A stretch of DNA of 40,732 nucleotides, taken from the NCBI GenBank assembly GCA_013314715.1, contig JABUFC010000032.1:1-40732 (forward strand). The letters run 5' to 3'. Below the pieces are notes generated by a model. It did no database searches. It was not told where the DNA came from and worked only from the letters and a program-made list of their open reading frames with translations. This DNA comes from Bacteroidales bacterium (GTDB lineage Bacteria > Bacteroidota > Bacteroidia > Bacteroidales > GWA2-32-17). A program made the position numbers and the translations under genes. Shown here piece after piece: positions 9,812 to 19,241 of the stretch; within the stretch, counting starts at the first letter, position 1, and each line of letters opens with the position of its first letter.

Positions 9812-10516
9812 ATGAAGCGATTACTATTATTTAGCAATTCGACCAATGCAGGCGAAGAATATTTAACTTACCCTTTACCACATATAAAAGATTTTTTAAA
9901 AAACAGTAAAACCCATTCTATAGCTTTTATTCCTTTTGCCGCTGTAACTTTTTCGTTTGACGAATACGAACATAAAGTTAATCAACGCTTTGGCGAAATA
10001 GGGTTAAAAGTTCGTAGTGTACATCGCGAAACAAAACCGGTTGAATTTATTAAAAACGCCGACGTTATAGTTGTGGGTGGAGGAAACACTTTTCATTTAT
10101 TAAAACATATTTATGAATACAATCTAATAGACATTGTTCGCCAAAAAGTAAACAACGGAACTCCCTATATTGGATGGAGTGCCGGAAGCAACATGGCATG
10201 CCCAACCATATGCACTACCAACGATATGCCCATTGTTCAGCCACCCTCGTTCGAAGCGTTTAACCTCATCCCCTTTCAAATCAACCCGCATTATTTAGAC
10301 GCCAATCCCGATGGTCATGCCGGCGAAACAAGAGAACAACGAATTTTAGAATTTCTGGCAGCCAACCCCACTAAACATGTACTGGGATTAAGAGAAGGAT
10401 GCTGGTTATTGGTCGATAATAATACAATTACACTCCATGGATCAAAAACAGCTCGCATTTTTAAGTTTAATACCCCACCCTACGAAGTAACACAAGGCAG
10501 TATTATTAACCTATAA
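9812..10516 (+). CDS. pepE: Peptidase E (alpha-aspartyl dipeptidase, family S51)
   Basis: This cytoplasmic serine peptidase cleaves dipeptides with N-terminal aspartate. From MKRLLLFSNS the protein is 234 residues, close to the usual ~230. The nucleophile elbow GWSAGSNMACPT carries Ser123; TTNDMPIV gives Asp138; FQINPHYLD gives His160. These have the same mutual spacing as the Salmonella PepE triad (Ser120, Asp135, His157). VVGGGNTFHLL is the conserved glycine-rich segment. A frame 21 codons longer exists, but the promoter lies inside it. The gene stands alone, with SecDF 131 nt downstream under its own promoter. Confidence 0.93.
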   Translation: MKRLLLFSNSTNAGEEYLTYPLPHIKDFLKNSKTHSIAFIPFAAVTFSFDEYEHKVNQRFGEIGLKVRSVHRETKPVEFIKNADVIVVGGGNTFHLLKHIYEYNLIDIVRQKVNNGTPYIGWSAGSNMACPTICTTNDMPIVQPPSFEAFNLIPFQINPHYLDANPDGHAGETREQRILEFLAANPTKHVLGLREGCWLLVDNNTITLHGSKTARIFKFNTPPYEVTQGSIINL

Positions 10517-10565
10517 CTACATATAATACTGACTTACTGATACTTATATCAAATATAAATATTAT

Positions 10566-10596
10566 TTTGATTTTTGCTAAAAAAACAGTACGTTTG
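10566..10596 (+). promoter_or_regulatory. Promoter of secDF
   Basis: TTTG at 10566-10569 and TACGTTTG at 10589-10596 have a 19-nt spacer. Directly after it, CACCT (10597-10601) and AGGTG (10613-10617) form a small inverted repeat spanning the expected transcription start, which could be an operator or a 5' hairpin. The leader to the ATG at 10648 is ~45 nt. Confidence 0.55.
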
Positions 10597-10647
10597 CACC
10601 TTGATTTTTTTTAGGTGAGAAATTGTAAATATTAAATTTATAGACAC

Positions 10648-13600
10648 ATGCAGAATAAAGGATTTATTAAGTTTTTCGCAGTTGCTTTAGCATTAGCAGC
10701 TATTTTTCAATTATCGTTCACATTTGTAGTTCGTAAGGTTCAAAACGATGCCAAAGAATACGCTCAAGGCGATCCCCAAAAAGAATATCGTTATCTCGAT
10801 TCTATAGCCAATGAGCCAGTATATAATTTTCTTTGGTTAAAAAAATACACCTTACGTGAATGCCAAGAAAAAGAAATCAACCTTGGTCTCGACTTAAAAG
10901 GTGGTATGAACGTAACCTTAGAAGTTTCTGTTGTAGATGTGCTTCGTTCCTTAGCACATTATACAAACGACAGTACATTTAACAAAGCTATTGCCAAAGC
11001 AAAAGAATTGCAAAAAAATAGTAGTGAAGATTTTATCACTCTCTTTGGCAAAGCTTTTCAGCAAATTGACCCCAATGCTAAATTAGCTGCCTTTTTTATA
11101 TCAAAAGATTTAAAAATTGACTTCAACACTCCTAACGATGAAGTATTAAAAATCGTTCGCAAAGAAGCCGAAGGTGCTATTGACAATTCGTTTAATGTTT
11201 TAAGAAATCGTATCGACCGTTTTGGTGTAACACAGCCCAATATTCAAAAAATAGCAACAACGGGTCGTATTTTAATTGAATTACCAGGTGTTAAAGACCC
11301 CGAACGCGTTCGCAAATTATTACAAGGAACAGCCAATCTCGAATTTTGGCAAACATACGAAAATGCTGAAGTCTATCCATTATTAGAAAAAGCTAACACA
11401 CTTCTAGCTGAACTCTTAATGGGTAAAAGTAACGACACTTTAAAAAACGACTCTTTAAAAAATGTTAATGATAGCCTTGCTGCAAAAACAGATACAACCA
11501 AATCTTTATTAGAAGCCGTTAAACAAAACAAAGACACTTCTAAAAAAACACCCCAAAATGCAACGGCAGAACAATTTAAACAAAACAATCCTCTGTTTAG
11601 TATTATGTATCCAAGCGTTGATAATGAAAAACGTTTGGCCAAAGGTGCTGCTGTTGGATTGGTATTAGGTAAAGACACTTCGTTAGTTAACAAATATTTA
11701 AATATGAAGCAGGTAAAAGCTTTATTCCCTGCAAATTTAAAATTCTTATGGTCGTATAAACCACTTAAAAACACTGAAATTTATCAACTCATTGCTATAA
11801 AAACCGATCCTCGTACCAATAAAGCTCCTTTAGATGGTGGAGTTATTACAAATGCACGTGTTGAATTTGATAATATGACCAACGAACCTCAAGTATCGAT
11901 GTCGATGAATGGCGAGGGCGCCAAAGAATGGGCTCGCCTTACCCGCGAAAACGTTGGACGCCAAATAGCCATTGTACTCGACAATTATGTATATTCATTC
12001 CCCGTCGTTCGTCAAGAAATAAAAGGTGGTAACTCCTCTATTTCTGGTGGCTTTACTTTAGAAGAAGCAACCGACTTAGCCAATGTTTTAAAATCGGGAA
12101 AACTTCCTGCACCTGCAGTAATAATTGAAGAAGCAATTGTTGGACCTACTCTTGGCAAAGAAAGTATCAATGCAGGACTTATATCATTTATTATAGCATT
12201 TATATTAGTTCTTTTATATATGCTATTCTTCTATGGCAAGCCGGGTCTTATTGCCAATATTGCTTTGCTTGTAAACGTATTTTTCTTAATTGGTGTTTTA
12301 GCTTCCATTGGTGCAGTATTAACACTACCCGGTATTGCAGGTATTGTTTTAACATTAGGTATGGCAGTTGATGCTAACGTAATTATTTACGAACGTGTTT
12401 GCGAAGAAATACGAGCTGGTAAAGGCATAAAACTTGCCCTTTCAGATGGTTACAAAAATGCATACTCTGCCATTATCGACGGAAACGTTACAACTTTAAT
12501 TACAGGAGTTGTTTTATATGCCTTTGGTAGTGGTCCAATTCAAGGTTTTGCAACTACTTTAATTATTGGTATATTAACTTCACTATTCACAGCCATCTTT
12601 ATTTCAAGATTAATTTTTGAATATGGATTTAATAAAGGCTGGAATTTTGTTTTCGAAACAAAAATAACACGAAACTTCTTAGATCATGTAAATCTAGATT
12701 TCATCAAAGCAAGAAAAGCAGCTTACATCTTCTCTTCTAGCATTATTATATTAGGTTTAATCAGCTTATTTACACGTGGTTTAAGTTGGAGCACCGACTT
12801 TACAGGTGGTAGAACTTATGTGGTTCGTCTTGACCAAAATGTTAAAGTTAACGATGTAAGAGCTTCTTTGTCTAAAGTATTTGGTGAAGCACCCGAAGTA
12901 AAAACATTTGGATCGGACAATCAACTTCGCATTACAACAAAGTATTTAATAAACGAAAATACTGCCGAAGCCGATAGCATTGTTGAAAGCAAATTGTATG
13001 AAGGCTTAAAACCTATGTTCAAAAAAGATATTTCTTTTATTGATTTCAGTAGTTCATCTAATGTTAGCACCGAAGGCATCATGAGTTCATCTAAAGTTGG
13101 ACCTACCATTGCTGATGACATAAAGGTTGCTGCCATTATTGCTGTATTATTATCTCTATTAGCTATATTTATTTATATTGCCATTCGCTTCCGCCAATGG
13201 CAATGGGGATTAGGAGGTGTTATTGCATTGTTCCACGACTCTATGTTTGTAATTGCCTTTTTCTCATTCTTTAACGGTATATTACCCTTTAACCTCGACA
13301 TTGATCAAGCATTTATAGCTGCTATATTAACAGTAATAGGTTATTCTATCAACGATACCGTTATTATTTTCGACCGCATTCGTGAATATAGAACCCTGCA
13401 TCCTCGTTGGGAATTACCTGTTGCTATTAACTCCGCTATTAATTCTACATTACGTCGTACCATCAATACAGCTGGTATCACCATCGTAGTATTACTTGCC
13501 ATTTTTATTTTTGGAGGCGATGTATTGCGAGGATTTATTTTTGCATTACTTGTTGGTGTTACTATAGGAACCTATTCATCTGTATTTGTTGCAACTCCAT

Positions 13601-13650
13601 TAGCATACGATATTCTTAAAAGGAAGCAAAAAACTATTGCTGAAAAATAA
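10648..13650 (+). CDS. secDF: Protein translocase subunit SecDF (fused)
   Basis: SecD and SecF are fused in one 1000-residue chain, the usual form in Bacteroidota. SecDF uses the proton gradient to help pull proteins through SecYEG. The order is: TM1 (residues ~8-28); the D1 motif LGLDLKGGMNVTLEV near 79-93; a long periplasmic P1 domain containing a Lys/Asp/Thr-rich low-complexity insert (~255-310); the SecD TM block starting at VGPTLGKESINAG with GMAVDANVIIYERV; then the SecF half with STDFTGGRTYVV, VGPTIADDIKVAA and YSINDTVIIFDRIREY. The full length and all signature blocks are intact. A terminator follows at once, so it is transcribed alone. Confidence 0.95.
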   Translation: MQNKGFIKFFAVALALAAIFQLSFTFVVRKVQNDAKEYAQGDPQKEYRYLDSIANEPVYNFLWLKKYTLRECQEKEINLGLDLKGGMNVTLEVSVVDVLRSLAHYTNDSTFNKAIAKAKELQKNSSEDFITLFGKAFQQIDPNAKLAAFFISKDLKIDFNTPNDEVLKIVRKEAEGAIDNSFNVLRNRIDRFGVTQPNIQKIATTGRILIELPGVKDPERVRKLLQGTANLEFWQTYENAEVYPLLEKANTLLAELLMGKSNDTLKNDSLKNVNDSLAAKTDTTKSLLEAVKQNKDTSKKTPQNATAEQFKQNNPLFSIMYPSVDNEKRLAKGAAVGLVLGKDTSLVNKYLNMKQVKALFPANLKFLWSYKPLKNTEIYQLIAIKTDPRTNKAPLDGGVITNARVEFDNMTNEPQVSMSMNGEGAKEWARLTRENVGRQIAIVLDNYVYSFPVVRQEIKGGNSSISGGFTLEEATDLANVLKSGKLPAPAVIIEEAIVGPTLGKESINAGLISFIIAFILVLLYMLFFYGKPGLIANIALLVNVFFLIGVLASIGAVLTLPGIAGIVLTLGMAVDANVIIYERVCEEIRAGKGIKLALSDGYKNAYSAIIDGNVTTLITGVVLYAFGSGPIQGFATTLIIGILTSLFTAIFISRLIFEYGFNKGWNFVFETKITRNFLDHVNLDFIKARKAAYIFSSSIIILGLISLFTRGLSWSTDFTGGRTYVVRLDQNVKVNDVRASLSKVFGEAPEVKTFGSDNQLRITTKYLINENTAEADSIVESKLYEGLKPMFKKDISFIDFSSSSNVSTEGIMSSSKVGPTIADDIKVAAIIAVLLSLLAIFIYIAIRFRQWQWGLGGVIALFHDSMFVIAFFSFFNGILPFNLDIDQAFIAAILTVIGYSINDTVIIFDRIREYRTLHPRWELPVAINSAINSTLRRTINTAGITIVVLLAIFIFGGDVLRGFIFALLVGVTIGTYSSVFVATPLAYDILKRKQKTIAEK

Positions 13651-13657
13651 AAAAAGA

Positions 13658-13678
13658 GGCTGTCTTTTAAGGGCAGCC
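13658..13678. terminator. Bidirectional Rho-independent terminator between convergent genes
   Basis: GGCTGTC (13658-13664) pairs with GGCAGCC (13672-13678), including one G-T wobble, around a 7-nt loop. It is flanked by an A-run upstream and TTTTTTATT downstream, so it can act on both strands for secDF and the minus-strand gene ending at 13708. Confidence 0.8.
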
Positions 13679-13707
13679 TTTTTTATTCTTTATTTGAACC
13701 CATTTTT

Positions 13708-15099
13708 TCAATGCTTATAATAAGTTTTAAATGAAACTTTTTGACTACCATATCGAATTACTATTAAATATATCCCCTCTTCTAAATTATTTATTATAGG
13801 AACCTTGTTCTCACCCAATTCTAATCGAATATCGTTAATCAAAAATCGATTTTTACCTAAAACATCATAACCTTCGAGTGAGACAATCATAGCTTTAGGA
13901 GCAATAATAAATATATACTCGTTAAATAAATTGGGATATATATATAAATCTTTTATATTTTCAACAAACTCCATCGATGTAAAATTAACACAAAAAGCCT
14001 CACTTGTATCTCTACAAGTATGATTAACTGTTACCCAATTAAAACAATGCATGCCACTGTTATTTACAACTGCCGTAACATTGCATGGAGTATTATTAGA
14101 TGGTTGAAATAGGGTTCCTGCATTATTATCAATCCAATAACCATAACCATAAGTGGGTGTTACTGCACATAACGACTGATACTCATTATAACTTGAAACG
14201 GTATCTGCTAAATTTGTTGTTATTATAGGCGGATAAGAAAAGTAAAATGATACATTAACAGAATCATAATTATAACAATAACCATTAAAAGTAATATAAT
14301 ACATGGTAATAGTTTCGTTAAAATTGTTATTTTTTATCCAAGTACATTTATTATTTTTTCCATTGGGATTAAGTAAAGAATCATGGGGTCCATCATAAAA
14401 AGTAATACCGATAGGACCACTCCACTCACCTATTACATTACTGTCTGTATGGGCACATAAATAAGCAAAATGACTATTGCATATCATCAAATCAGGTCCA
14501 ACCTCAATATAAGGTATATTAACAATATTGACCATAAATGTATCTGAACATCTGCATGCATTATTTTCAGCATTCATTTCGGTCCATACAACAGAATAAT
14601 TACCTGTCAATGGAAAAAAAGCATTAGTCGAACTTTCATTTGAATTTGAAAAAATAACATTAGAGGGATTAGAACCAATACCACCCCAGTTTACTAAGGC
14701 ATTACTTATAGAAGTATGCCCTATTAAATATAAAGAATGATTACAAATAGTGGTATCGGTATAATGATGACAATTGGGCATTTCGTAAAACAACACATTT
14801 ATACTATCTCTATGTAAATTATTTTGATGGTCCATATATTCCCAATAAAACCATACCGACTGCATACCGTTTACAAAAAAATTGGGTATTCCCGAAGCAT
14901 CAGCAATCACTTTAAAATGCAAAGGCGACGGATCGATATTAGATATTACAATCTGATTATGCGAACAAGTCCACATACCAGTAACTGCATTTGTACCCAT
15001 AGTATCGGCAGTTAATTCGATAGAACTACCACAGACCGAAATCTGCGAAAATAATCTTAACGAAAAAATTAAAGCTAAAATTAAAATGATGGTTCTCAT
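13708..15099 (-). CDS. Secreted protein of unknown function with degenerate T9SS type A sorting domain
   Basis: The 463-residue product starts with a signal peptide (MRTIILILALIFSLRLFS). The C-terminal ~80 residues read YIYPNLFNEYIFI, then GYDVLGKNRF and LEEGIYLIVIRYGSQKV, the pattern of a T9SS type A sorting domain. The usual PNP of the first strand is PNL here. The body has scattered Cys residues and short beta-rich segments (IEVGPDLMICN, YWIDNNAGTLF) that resemble the repeated Ig/PKD-like modules of SprB-type proteins, but I recognise no family. It converges on secDF. It is probably exported to the cell surface; its role is unknown. Confidence 0.7.
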   Translation of the reverse strand: MRTIILILALIFSLRLFSQISVCGSSIELTADTMGTNAVTGMWTCSHNQIVISNIDPSPLHFKVIADASGIPNFFVNGMQSVWFYWEYMDHQNNLHRDSINVLFYEMPNCHHYTDTTICNHSLYLIGHTSISNALVNWGGIGSNPSNVIFSNSNESSTNAFFPLTGNYSVVWTEMNAENNACRCSDTFMVNIVNIPYIEVGPDLMICNSHFAYLCAHTDSNVIGEWSGPIGITFYDGPHDSLLNPNGKNNKCTWIKNNNFNETITMYYITFNGYCYNYDSVNVSFYFSYPPIITTNLADTVSSYNEYQSLCAVTPTYGYGYWIDNNAGTLFQPSNNTPCNVTAVVNNSGMHCFNWVTVNHTCRDTSEAFCVNFTSMEFVENIKDLYIYPNLFNEYIFIIAPKAMIVSLEGYDVLGKNRFLINDIRLELGENKVPIINNLEEGIYLIVIRYGSQKVSFKTYYKH

Positions 15100-15407
15100 A
15101 AAACAAAAAATTTAGTTTTTGATTTAAAGACAAAAACAAAATCCATTTAGTTGCCTGTTATTATATTGAGATAAGCGTTTAACTATTTATAGACCTCATA
15201 TTAATATACATTTCTTGCAATTTTTAACATGATAAAAAAATTTAAACTATTTTAATTGTACCCAATAAACTATTTATACATTTTTATTGCACTATCAATA
15301 TTTCAAATATAAATCAAAACTATTTATATTTTTTAACATTAGTAAAATGATTTCAATTGAATTTTTAATAAAAAATATATAAATTGCCGTCAAAAAAAAT
15401 GTCAGCT
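15100..15407. other. AT-rich divergent intergenic region, no gene seen
   Basis: This spacer separates a minus-strand secreted protein from the plus-strand TPR gene. It is strongly A/T-rich, with no good TAnnTTTG box; the nearest match for the rightward gene is the imperfect TATAAATTG at 15378-15386. No RNA gene or structured repeat was recognised. Confidence 0.4.
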
Positions 15408-16457
15408 ATGAAACCTTTTTTAATCTCAATTTGGCTATTTACATTGCTATGTTTCTATAATGTAAATGCTCAAAAAGACAGTACTTTAGTTATTCTTGAG
15501 AATCAGGATGCCGAACTTGCATACAATCGAGGTATTGAAAACTATACTAATAAAGCATATCAAGAAGCCATACAAGCATTTACCGAAGCAATAAAATTTA
15601 AACCAGACTTTATAAAAGCCTATTTTAATAGAGGTAATGTTTATTTTGAAACACAACAATACAAAGATGCAGTTGAAGACTTCAAAAAAGTTACCGAACT
15701 CGATTCAAACGATGTTCAGGCGTGGTATTTAAAAGGACGTTCTAACCAACTGCTTGGCAAACAAGATGAAGCATTCGATGATTTTACCCGTGCTATCAAC
15801 AAAGGGACCAAAGATGCTAAAGCTTATTATTTTAGAGGTCAAATACAATTTTTAAAAGATAATTTTGAAGGAGCATTAGAAGACTTTACCGAGGCAATAG
15901 CTTTAGATAATAAATATGCTGTTGCTTACAACGACCGTGGTAGTACTTATAGAAAAATGGAAAAATACGATGAAGCCATAGCCGATTATCGAAAAGCGAC
16001 GGCTTTGGATGCTTCGCTCGATTATGCTTTTAACAATCTTGGAAGCGTTCTAAGAAAAAAAGAAAAATTCGATGATGCTATCGATGCATATACACAGGCA
16101 ATAAAAGCAAACCCTAATAGTTACATTGCATATAATAACAGAGGAAGTGCCAAATTTGAAAAAAAAGATTACAAAGGAGCAGCCGAAGATTTTAATAAAG
16201 CCATAAAAATAAAATCTGACTACATGCCAGCACTAAATAATTTAGCTGCCACCAAAATAAAAGAAAAAGATTATAAAGCAGCTATCGACGAATATACTAA
16301 AATAATTCAAAAAGATTCTAATTACGGTTACGCATACTTAAACAGAGGCATCGCATATGAAGAATTACGAATGCAAAAAGAAGCTTGTGCCGATTGGAAT
16401 AAAGCCAAAGAACTTGGCGTAAATGCAGTTAATCAATTCATGTCAGATTGTAAATAA
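15408..16457 (+). CDS. Secreted tetratricopeptide repeat (TPR) protein
   Basis: After a signal peptide (MKPFLISIWLFTLLCFYNVNAQ) the chain consists almost entirely of about nine TPR units. Each has the A-Y-x-x-R-G and D-A-I-x-D-F/Y signatures (for example AYFNRGNVYFETQQYKDAV, AYNDRGSTYRKMEKYDEAI). TPR arrays are protein-binding scaffolds; the signal peptide puts this one in the periplasm or outer envelope. In-frame starts also exist at 15399 (ATG) and 15384 (TTG); 15408 gives the best signal peptide. The next gene, a PorE-like OmpA protein, follows after 14 nt behind a strong ribosome-binding site, so the two are probably co-expressed and may interact. Confidence 0.8.
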   Translation: MKPFLISIWLFTLLCFYNVNAQKDSTLVILENQDAELAYNRGIENYTNKAYQEAIQAFTEAIKFKPDFIKAYFNRGNVYFETQQYKDAVEDFKKVTELDSNDVQAWYLKGRSNQLLGKQDEAFDDFTRAINKGTKDAKAYYFRGQIQFLKDNFEGALEDFTEAIALDNKYAVAYNDRGSTYRKMEKYDEAIADYRKATALDASLDYAFNNLGSVLRKKEKFDDAIDAYTQAIKANPNSYIAYNNRGSAKFEKKDYKGAAEDFNKAIKIKSDYMPALNNLAATKIKEKDYKAAIDEYTKIIQKDSNYGYAYLNRGIAYEELRMQKEACADWNKAKELGVNAVNQFMSDCK

Positions 16458-16458
16458 T

Positions 16459-16464
16459 AGGAGG
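16459..16464 (+). promoter_or_regulatory. Canonical Shine-Dalgarno sequence before the OmpA-family gene
   Basis: AGGAGG lies 7 nt before the ATG at 16472. Such perfect sites are uncommon in Bacteroidota, and most genes in this window have none. It fixes this start. Confidence 0.7.
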
Positions 16465-16471
16465 ATTAAAA

Positions 16472-18538
16472 ATGAAAACAATAAAATATTTAATTAACTT
16501 ATTTTTATTTGCCTTTTTATTTAATAACACGAATGCACAAGAAGTTATCATAAAAAAAGAAGATTTTGCAAGTAAAGACGATTACAAAATTGCTAAAGAA
16601 TATTTATCTAAAGCCGAAGAATATTATGTCTTAGGACGAGGAGGAATGAAATCTGCTTTAGATTTTTATCTTAAAGTACATCAATATATCCCTAATCATG
16701 CTATGCTCAATTACAAAATTGGTTCGTGCTATTTGCATTCCATCCAAAAAGTAAAATGCCTCGATTATTTCAAAAAAGCCTATAGTCAAAATCCCACCAT
16801 TCAACCCGATATTGTATGGCTATTAGCTACAGGATATCATCTTAATGCTGATTTTGATAAAGCAATAGAACTCTATACAAAATATAAAAATCAATTATCG
16901 CCCAGCGACTTACAACAAAAACGCAAAGAAATTGAAAAAAGAATACAAGAATGCAACAATGGTAAAGAACTCATAAAAAACCCTGTTCGTGTATTTATCG
17001 ATAATTTAGGTCCTAATGTAAATACCATGGCACCCGAATACAGCCCCTTAATTTCAGCAGACGAATCAATGTTACTTTTTACTTCGCGCCGTTCCGACAC
17101 TTATGGTGGTGGCTCCGATCCAGAAGACAACCTCTATTTTGAAGATATTTATGTATCTTACAACGATGGCAATGGTTGGTCGTTAGCTAAAAATGTAGGC
17201 AAACCTTTGAATACCAAGAACAACGATGCTACCGTAGGTTTGTCGCCCGATGGAACACAATTATTTACATTTAATGGTAAAATTAATAATGGTGATATTT
17301 ATGTATCGAAACTCAAAGGTTCCGAATGGACAGCACCCGACGATAGCCCTTTAAAAAAATACATCAATTCTGAATTTCATGAAACCTCTGCATCTTTTTC
17401 GTTCGATGGAAAAACCATGTATTTTGTAAGCGATCGCGAAGGTGGATTTGGTGGACACGATATATGGGTTTCTCAATGGGAAACAGAAAAAGAACGTTGG
17501 GGACAACCTCGTAATATAGGCAGTGTTATCAATACCGAATACGACGAAGAAGGTGTTTTTATGCATCCCGACGGACGAACCCTATATTTCAGTTCACGAG
17601 GACATAATACCATGGGAGGATTCGATGTATTTAAATCGACGATGAATGATGATGGCACTTGGTCGAAACCTGAAAATATCGGATACCCCGTTAATACGCC
17701 CGACGACGACCTCTTTTTTGTAATGAGCGGAAGCGGTAAACATGGTTATTATAGTTCGGCTAATGATAACGGATATGGCGATTACGATTTATACATGATT
17801 ACTTTTAGAGGTCCCGAAAAACCACCTGTATTACACAACGAAGATAATTTATTAGCCAATGTAGCTCCTGTTGGCGAAAGCGTTGTGGCTGAAAAAGTTG
17901 AAATTAAAACCATGCGACTTACTATTCTCAAAGGAACCATAAAAGATGCCATGACAAATGCCCCTGTTGAGGCTCAAATTGAGATTGTAGATAATACTAA
18001 AAACGAAGTAGTATCTGTTAATACATCCAATAGTACCACCGGCAAGTACTTAGTATCGTTACCTTCTGGACGAAATTATGGAATCGCTGTTAAAGCAGAA
18101 GGATATTTATTCCATTCAGAAAACTTCGATATTCCTGCCGCTACAGGTTACCAAGAAATAACGAAAGACATCCTTTTAAACAAACTTGCAGTAGGACAAA
18201 AAGTAGTACTTCGCAACATCTTCTTCGATTATGGTAAATCTTCACTAAGAGCAGAATCATATCCTGAACTTGATCGATTGGTTAAACTATTAACCGACTT
18301 ACCAAAATTAAGAATAGAAATTAGTGGACATACTGACAACAAATCTTCATTACAATTTAATCAAAAACTTTCGGAGGCACGTGCAAAAGCCGTTGTCGAT
18401 TACTTAATAAGTAAAGGAATTTCTGCTAGTAGGCTCGAATATAAAGGATATGCATATTTACAACCCATTGCTACCAACGATACCGAAGAAGGACGCCAAC
18501 AAAACCGTCGTGTAGAATTTAAAGTTTTAGAAAATTAA
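16472..18538 (+). CDS. TPR - PD40 propeller - CRD - OmpA outer-membrane protein (PorE-like)
   Basis: The 688-residue protein starts with a signal peptide (ending NTNAQ). In order it has TPR-like helices (~25-140); a WD40-like PD40 beta-propeller (~170-460) with repeated blades such as LLFTSRRSDTYGGG, MYFVSDREGGFGGHDIW and LYFSSRGHNTMGGFDVF; a carboxypeptidase-regulatory-like domain (~495-580, LKGTIKDAMTNAPVEAQIEIVD); and an OmpA C-terminal peptidoglycan-binding domain (~582-688, ISGHTDN and NRRVEF). This four-part order is that of PorE, a T9SS component that ties the secretion machine to peptidoglycan. Paralogues with the same order are common in the phylum, so PorE identity is not certain. 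Its TPR partner gene lies just upstream. Confidence 0.8.
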   Translation: MKTIKYLINLFLFAFLFNNTNAQEVIIKKEDFASKDDYKIAKEYLSKAEEYYVLGRGGMKSALDFYLKVHQYIPNHAMLNYKIGSCYLHSIQKVKCLDYFKKAYSQNPTIQPDIVWLLATGYHLNADFDKAIELYTKYKNQLSPSDLQQKRKEIEKRIQECNNGKELIKNPVRVFIDNLGPNVNTMAPEYSPLISADESMLLFTSRRSDTYGGGSDPEDNLYFEDIYVSYNDGNGWSLAKNVGKPLNTKNNDATVGLSPDGTQLFTFNGKINNGDIYVSKLKGSEWTAPDDSPLKKYINSEFHETSASFSFDGKTMYFVSDREGGFGGHDIWVSQWETEKERWGQPRNIGSVINTEYDEEGVFMHPDGRTLYFSSRGHNTMGGFDVFKSTMNDDGTWSKPENIGYPVNTPDDDLFFVMSGSGKHGYYSSANDNGYGDYDLYMITFRGPEKPPVLHNEDNLLANVAPVGESVVAEKVEIKTMRLTILKGTIKDAMTNAPVEAQIEIVDNTKNEVVSVNTSNSTTGKYLVSLPSGRNYGIAVKAEGYLFHSENFDIPAATGYQEITKDILLNKLAVGQKVVLRNIFFDYGKSSLRAESYPELDRLVKLLTDLPKLRIEISGHTDNKSSLQFNQKLSEARAKAVVDYLISKGISASRLEYKGYAYLQPIATNDTEEGRQQNRRVEFKVLEN

Positions 18539-18539
18539 T

Positions 18540-19241
18540 ATGTTAACCCATAAAAACATTAAGCTCAGTGATAACCTTTTTGATATCATTGAGCTTAATC
18601 CTTATGTTCTATTTGTTTTTGAACATTTACAACTTTTAGATAAGCCCAAAAATTTAACAGTAAAATCATTTTGCAAGGAATACTCATTAGACGTAGAACT
18701 ATTTATTGCACTGCTAAATGTCTATAACGGCAATGATAACAACATTATACTAAAACCTGAAAAAAAACACCTTAAAACCATTGTTCCTTTTTTAAAACAC
18801 TCTCATCAATATTATAAAAACGAAAAATATCCATTTATTACCAATCTTCTCGATATTCTTCAACTAAAAGTAAATTCAAAAGAAATAACTATACTGAAAA
18901 ACTTTTTTGAAACATATAAAAACGAAGTTATTGAACACCTCGAATACGAAGAAAAAAACGTTTTTCCATATATCGAACAATTACTTACAAAAAAAAGATA
19001 CTATCAAAATAAGGTTTCTTTTTCGATTAAAGATTACCAAGAACATCATAATGATATTGAAGAAAAATTAAGCGATTTAAAAAATTTACTCATTCATCAT
19101 TTTAAAGTTGGCGACTTTGCTTCACTTAAACGACAAATTATTTTAAACTTATACGAATTACAATACGACTTACATGCTCACTCCATTATAGAAGACAAAA
19201 TATTAATTCCTATTCTTTTAACCATTGAAGCAAACGAATAA
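18540..19241 (+). CDS. Hemerythrin-domain protein resembling RIC (YtfE/ScdA) di-iron proteins
   Basis: The 233-residue protein is mostly helical. The N-terminal ~65 residues (IELNPYVLFVFEHL, FCKEYSLDVELFIALLNVY) resemble the ScdA_N domain of iron-sulfur-cluster repair proteins but lack their Cys-Cys pair. The rest carries a plausible di-iron set: His89, His133 and Glu137 (HLEYEEKNVFPYI), His169/170 (EHHND), His214 and Glu218 (HSIIEDKILIP). The two H-x3-E pairs have the spacing found in YtfE. RIC proteins handle nitric-oxide or oxidative stress. Here the gene sits 1 nt after the OmpA gene and overlaps a LuxR-type regulator gene by 1 nt, which suggests sensing of O2, NO or redox state rather than repair alone. 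Confidence 0.75.
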   Translation: MLTHKNIKLSDNLFDIIELNPYVLFVFEHLQLLDKPKNLTVKSFCKEYSLDVELFIALLNVYNGNDNNIILKPEKKHLKTIVPFLKHSHQYYKNEKYPFITNLLDILQLKVNSKEITILKNFFETYKNEVIEHLEYEEKNVFPYIEQLLTKKRYYQNKVSFSIKDYQEHHNDIEEKLSDLKNLLIHHFKVGDFASLKRQIILNLYELQYDLHAHSIIEDKILIPILLTIEANE

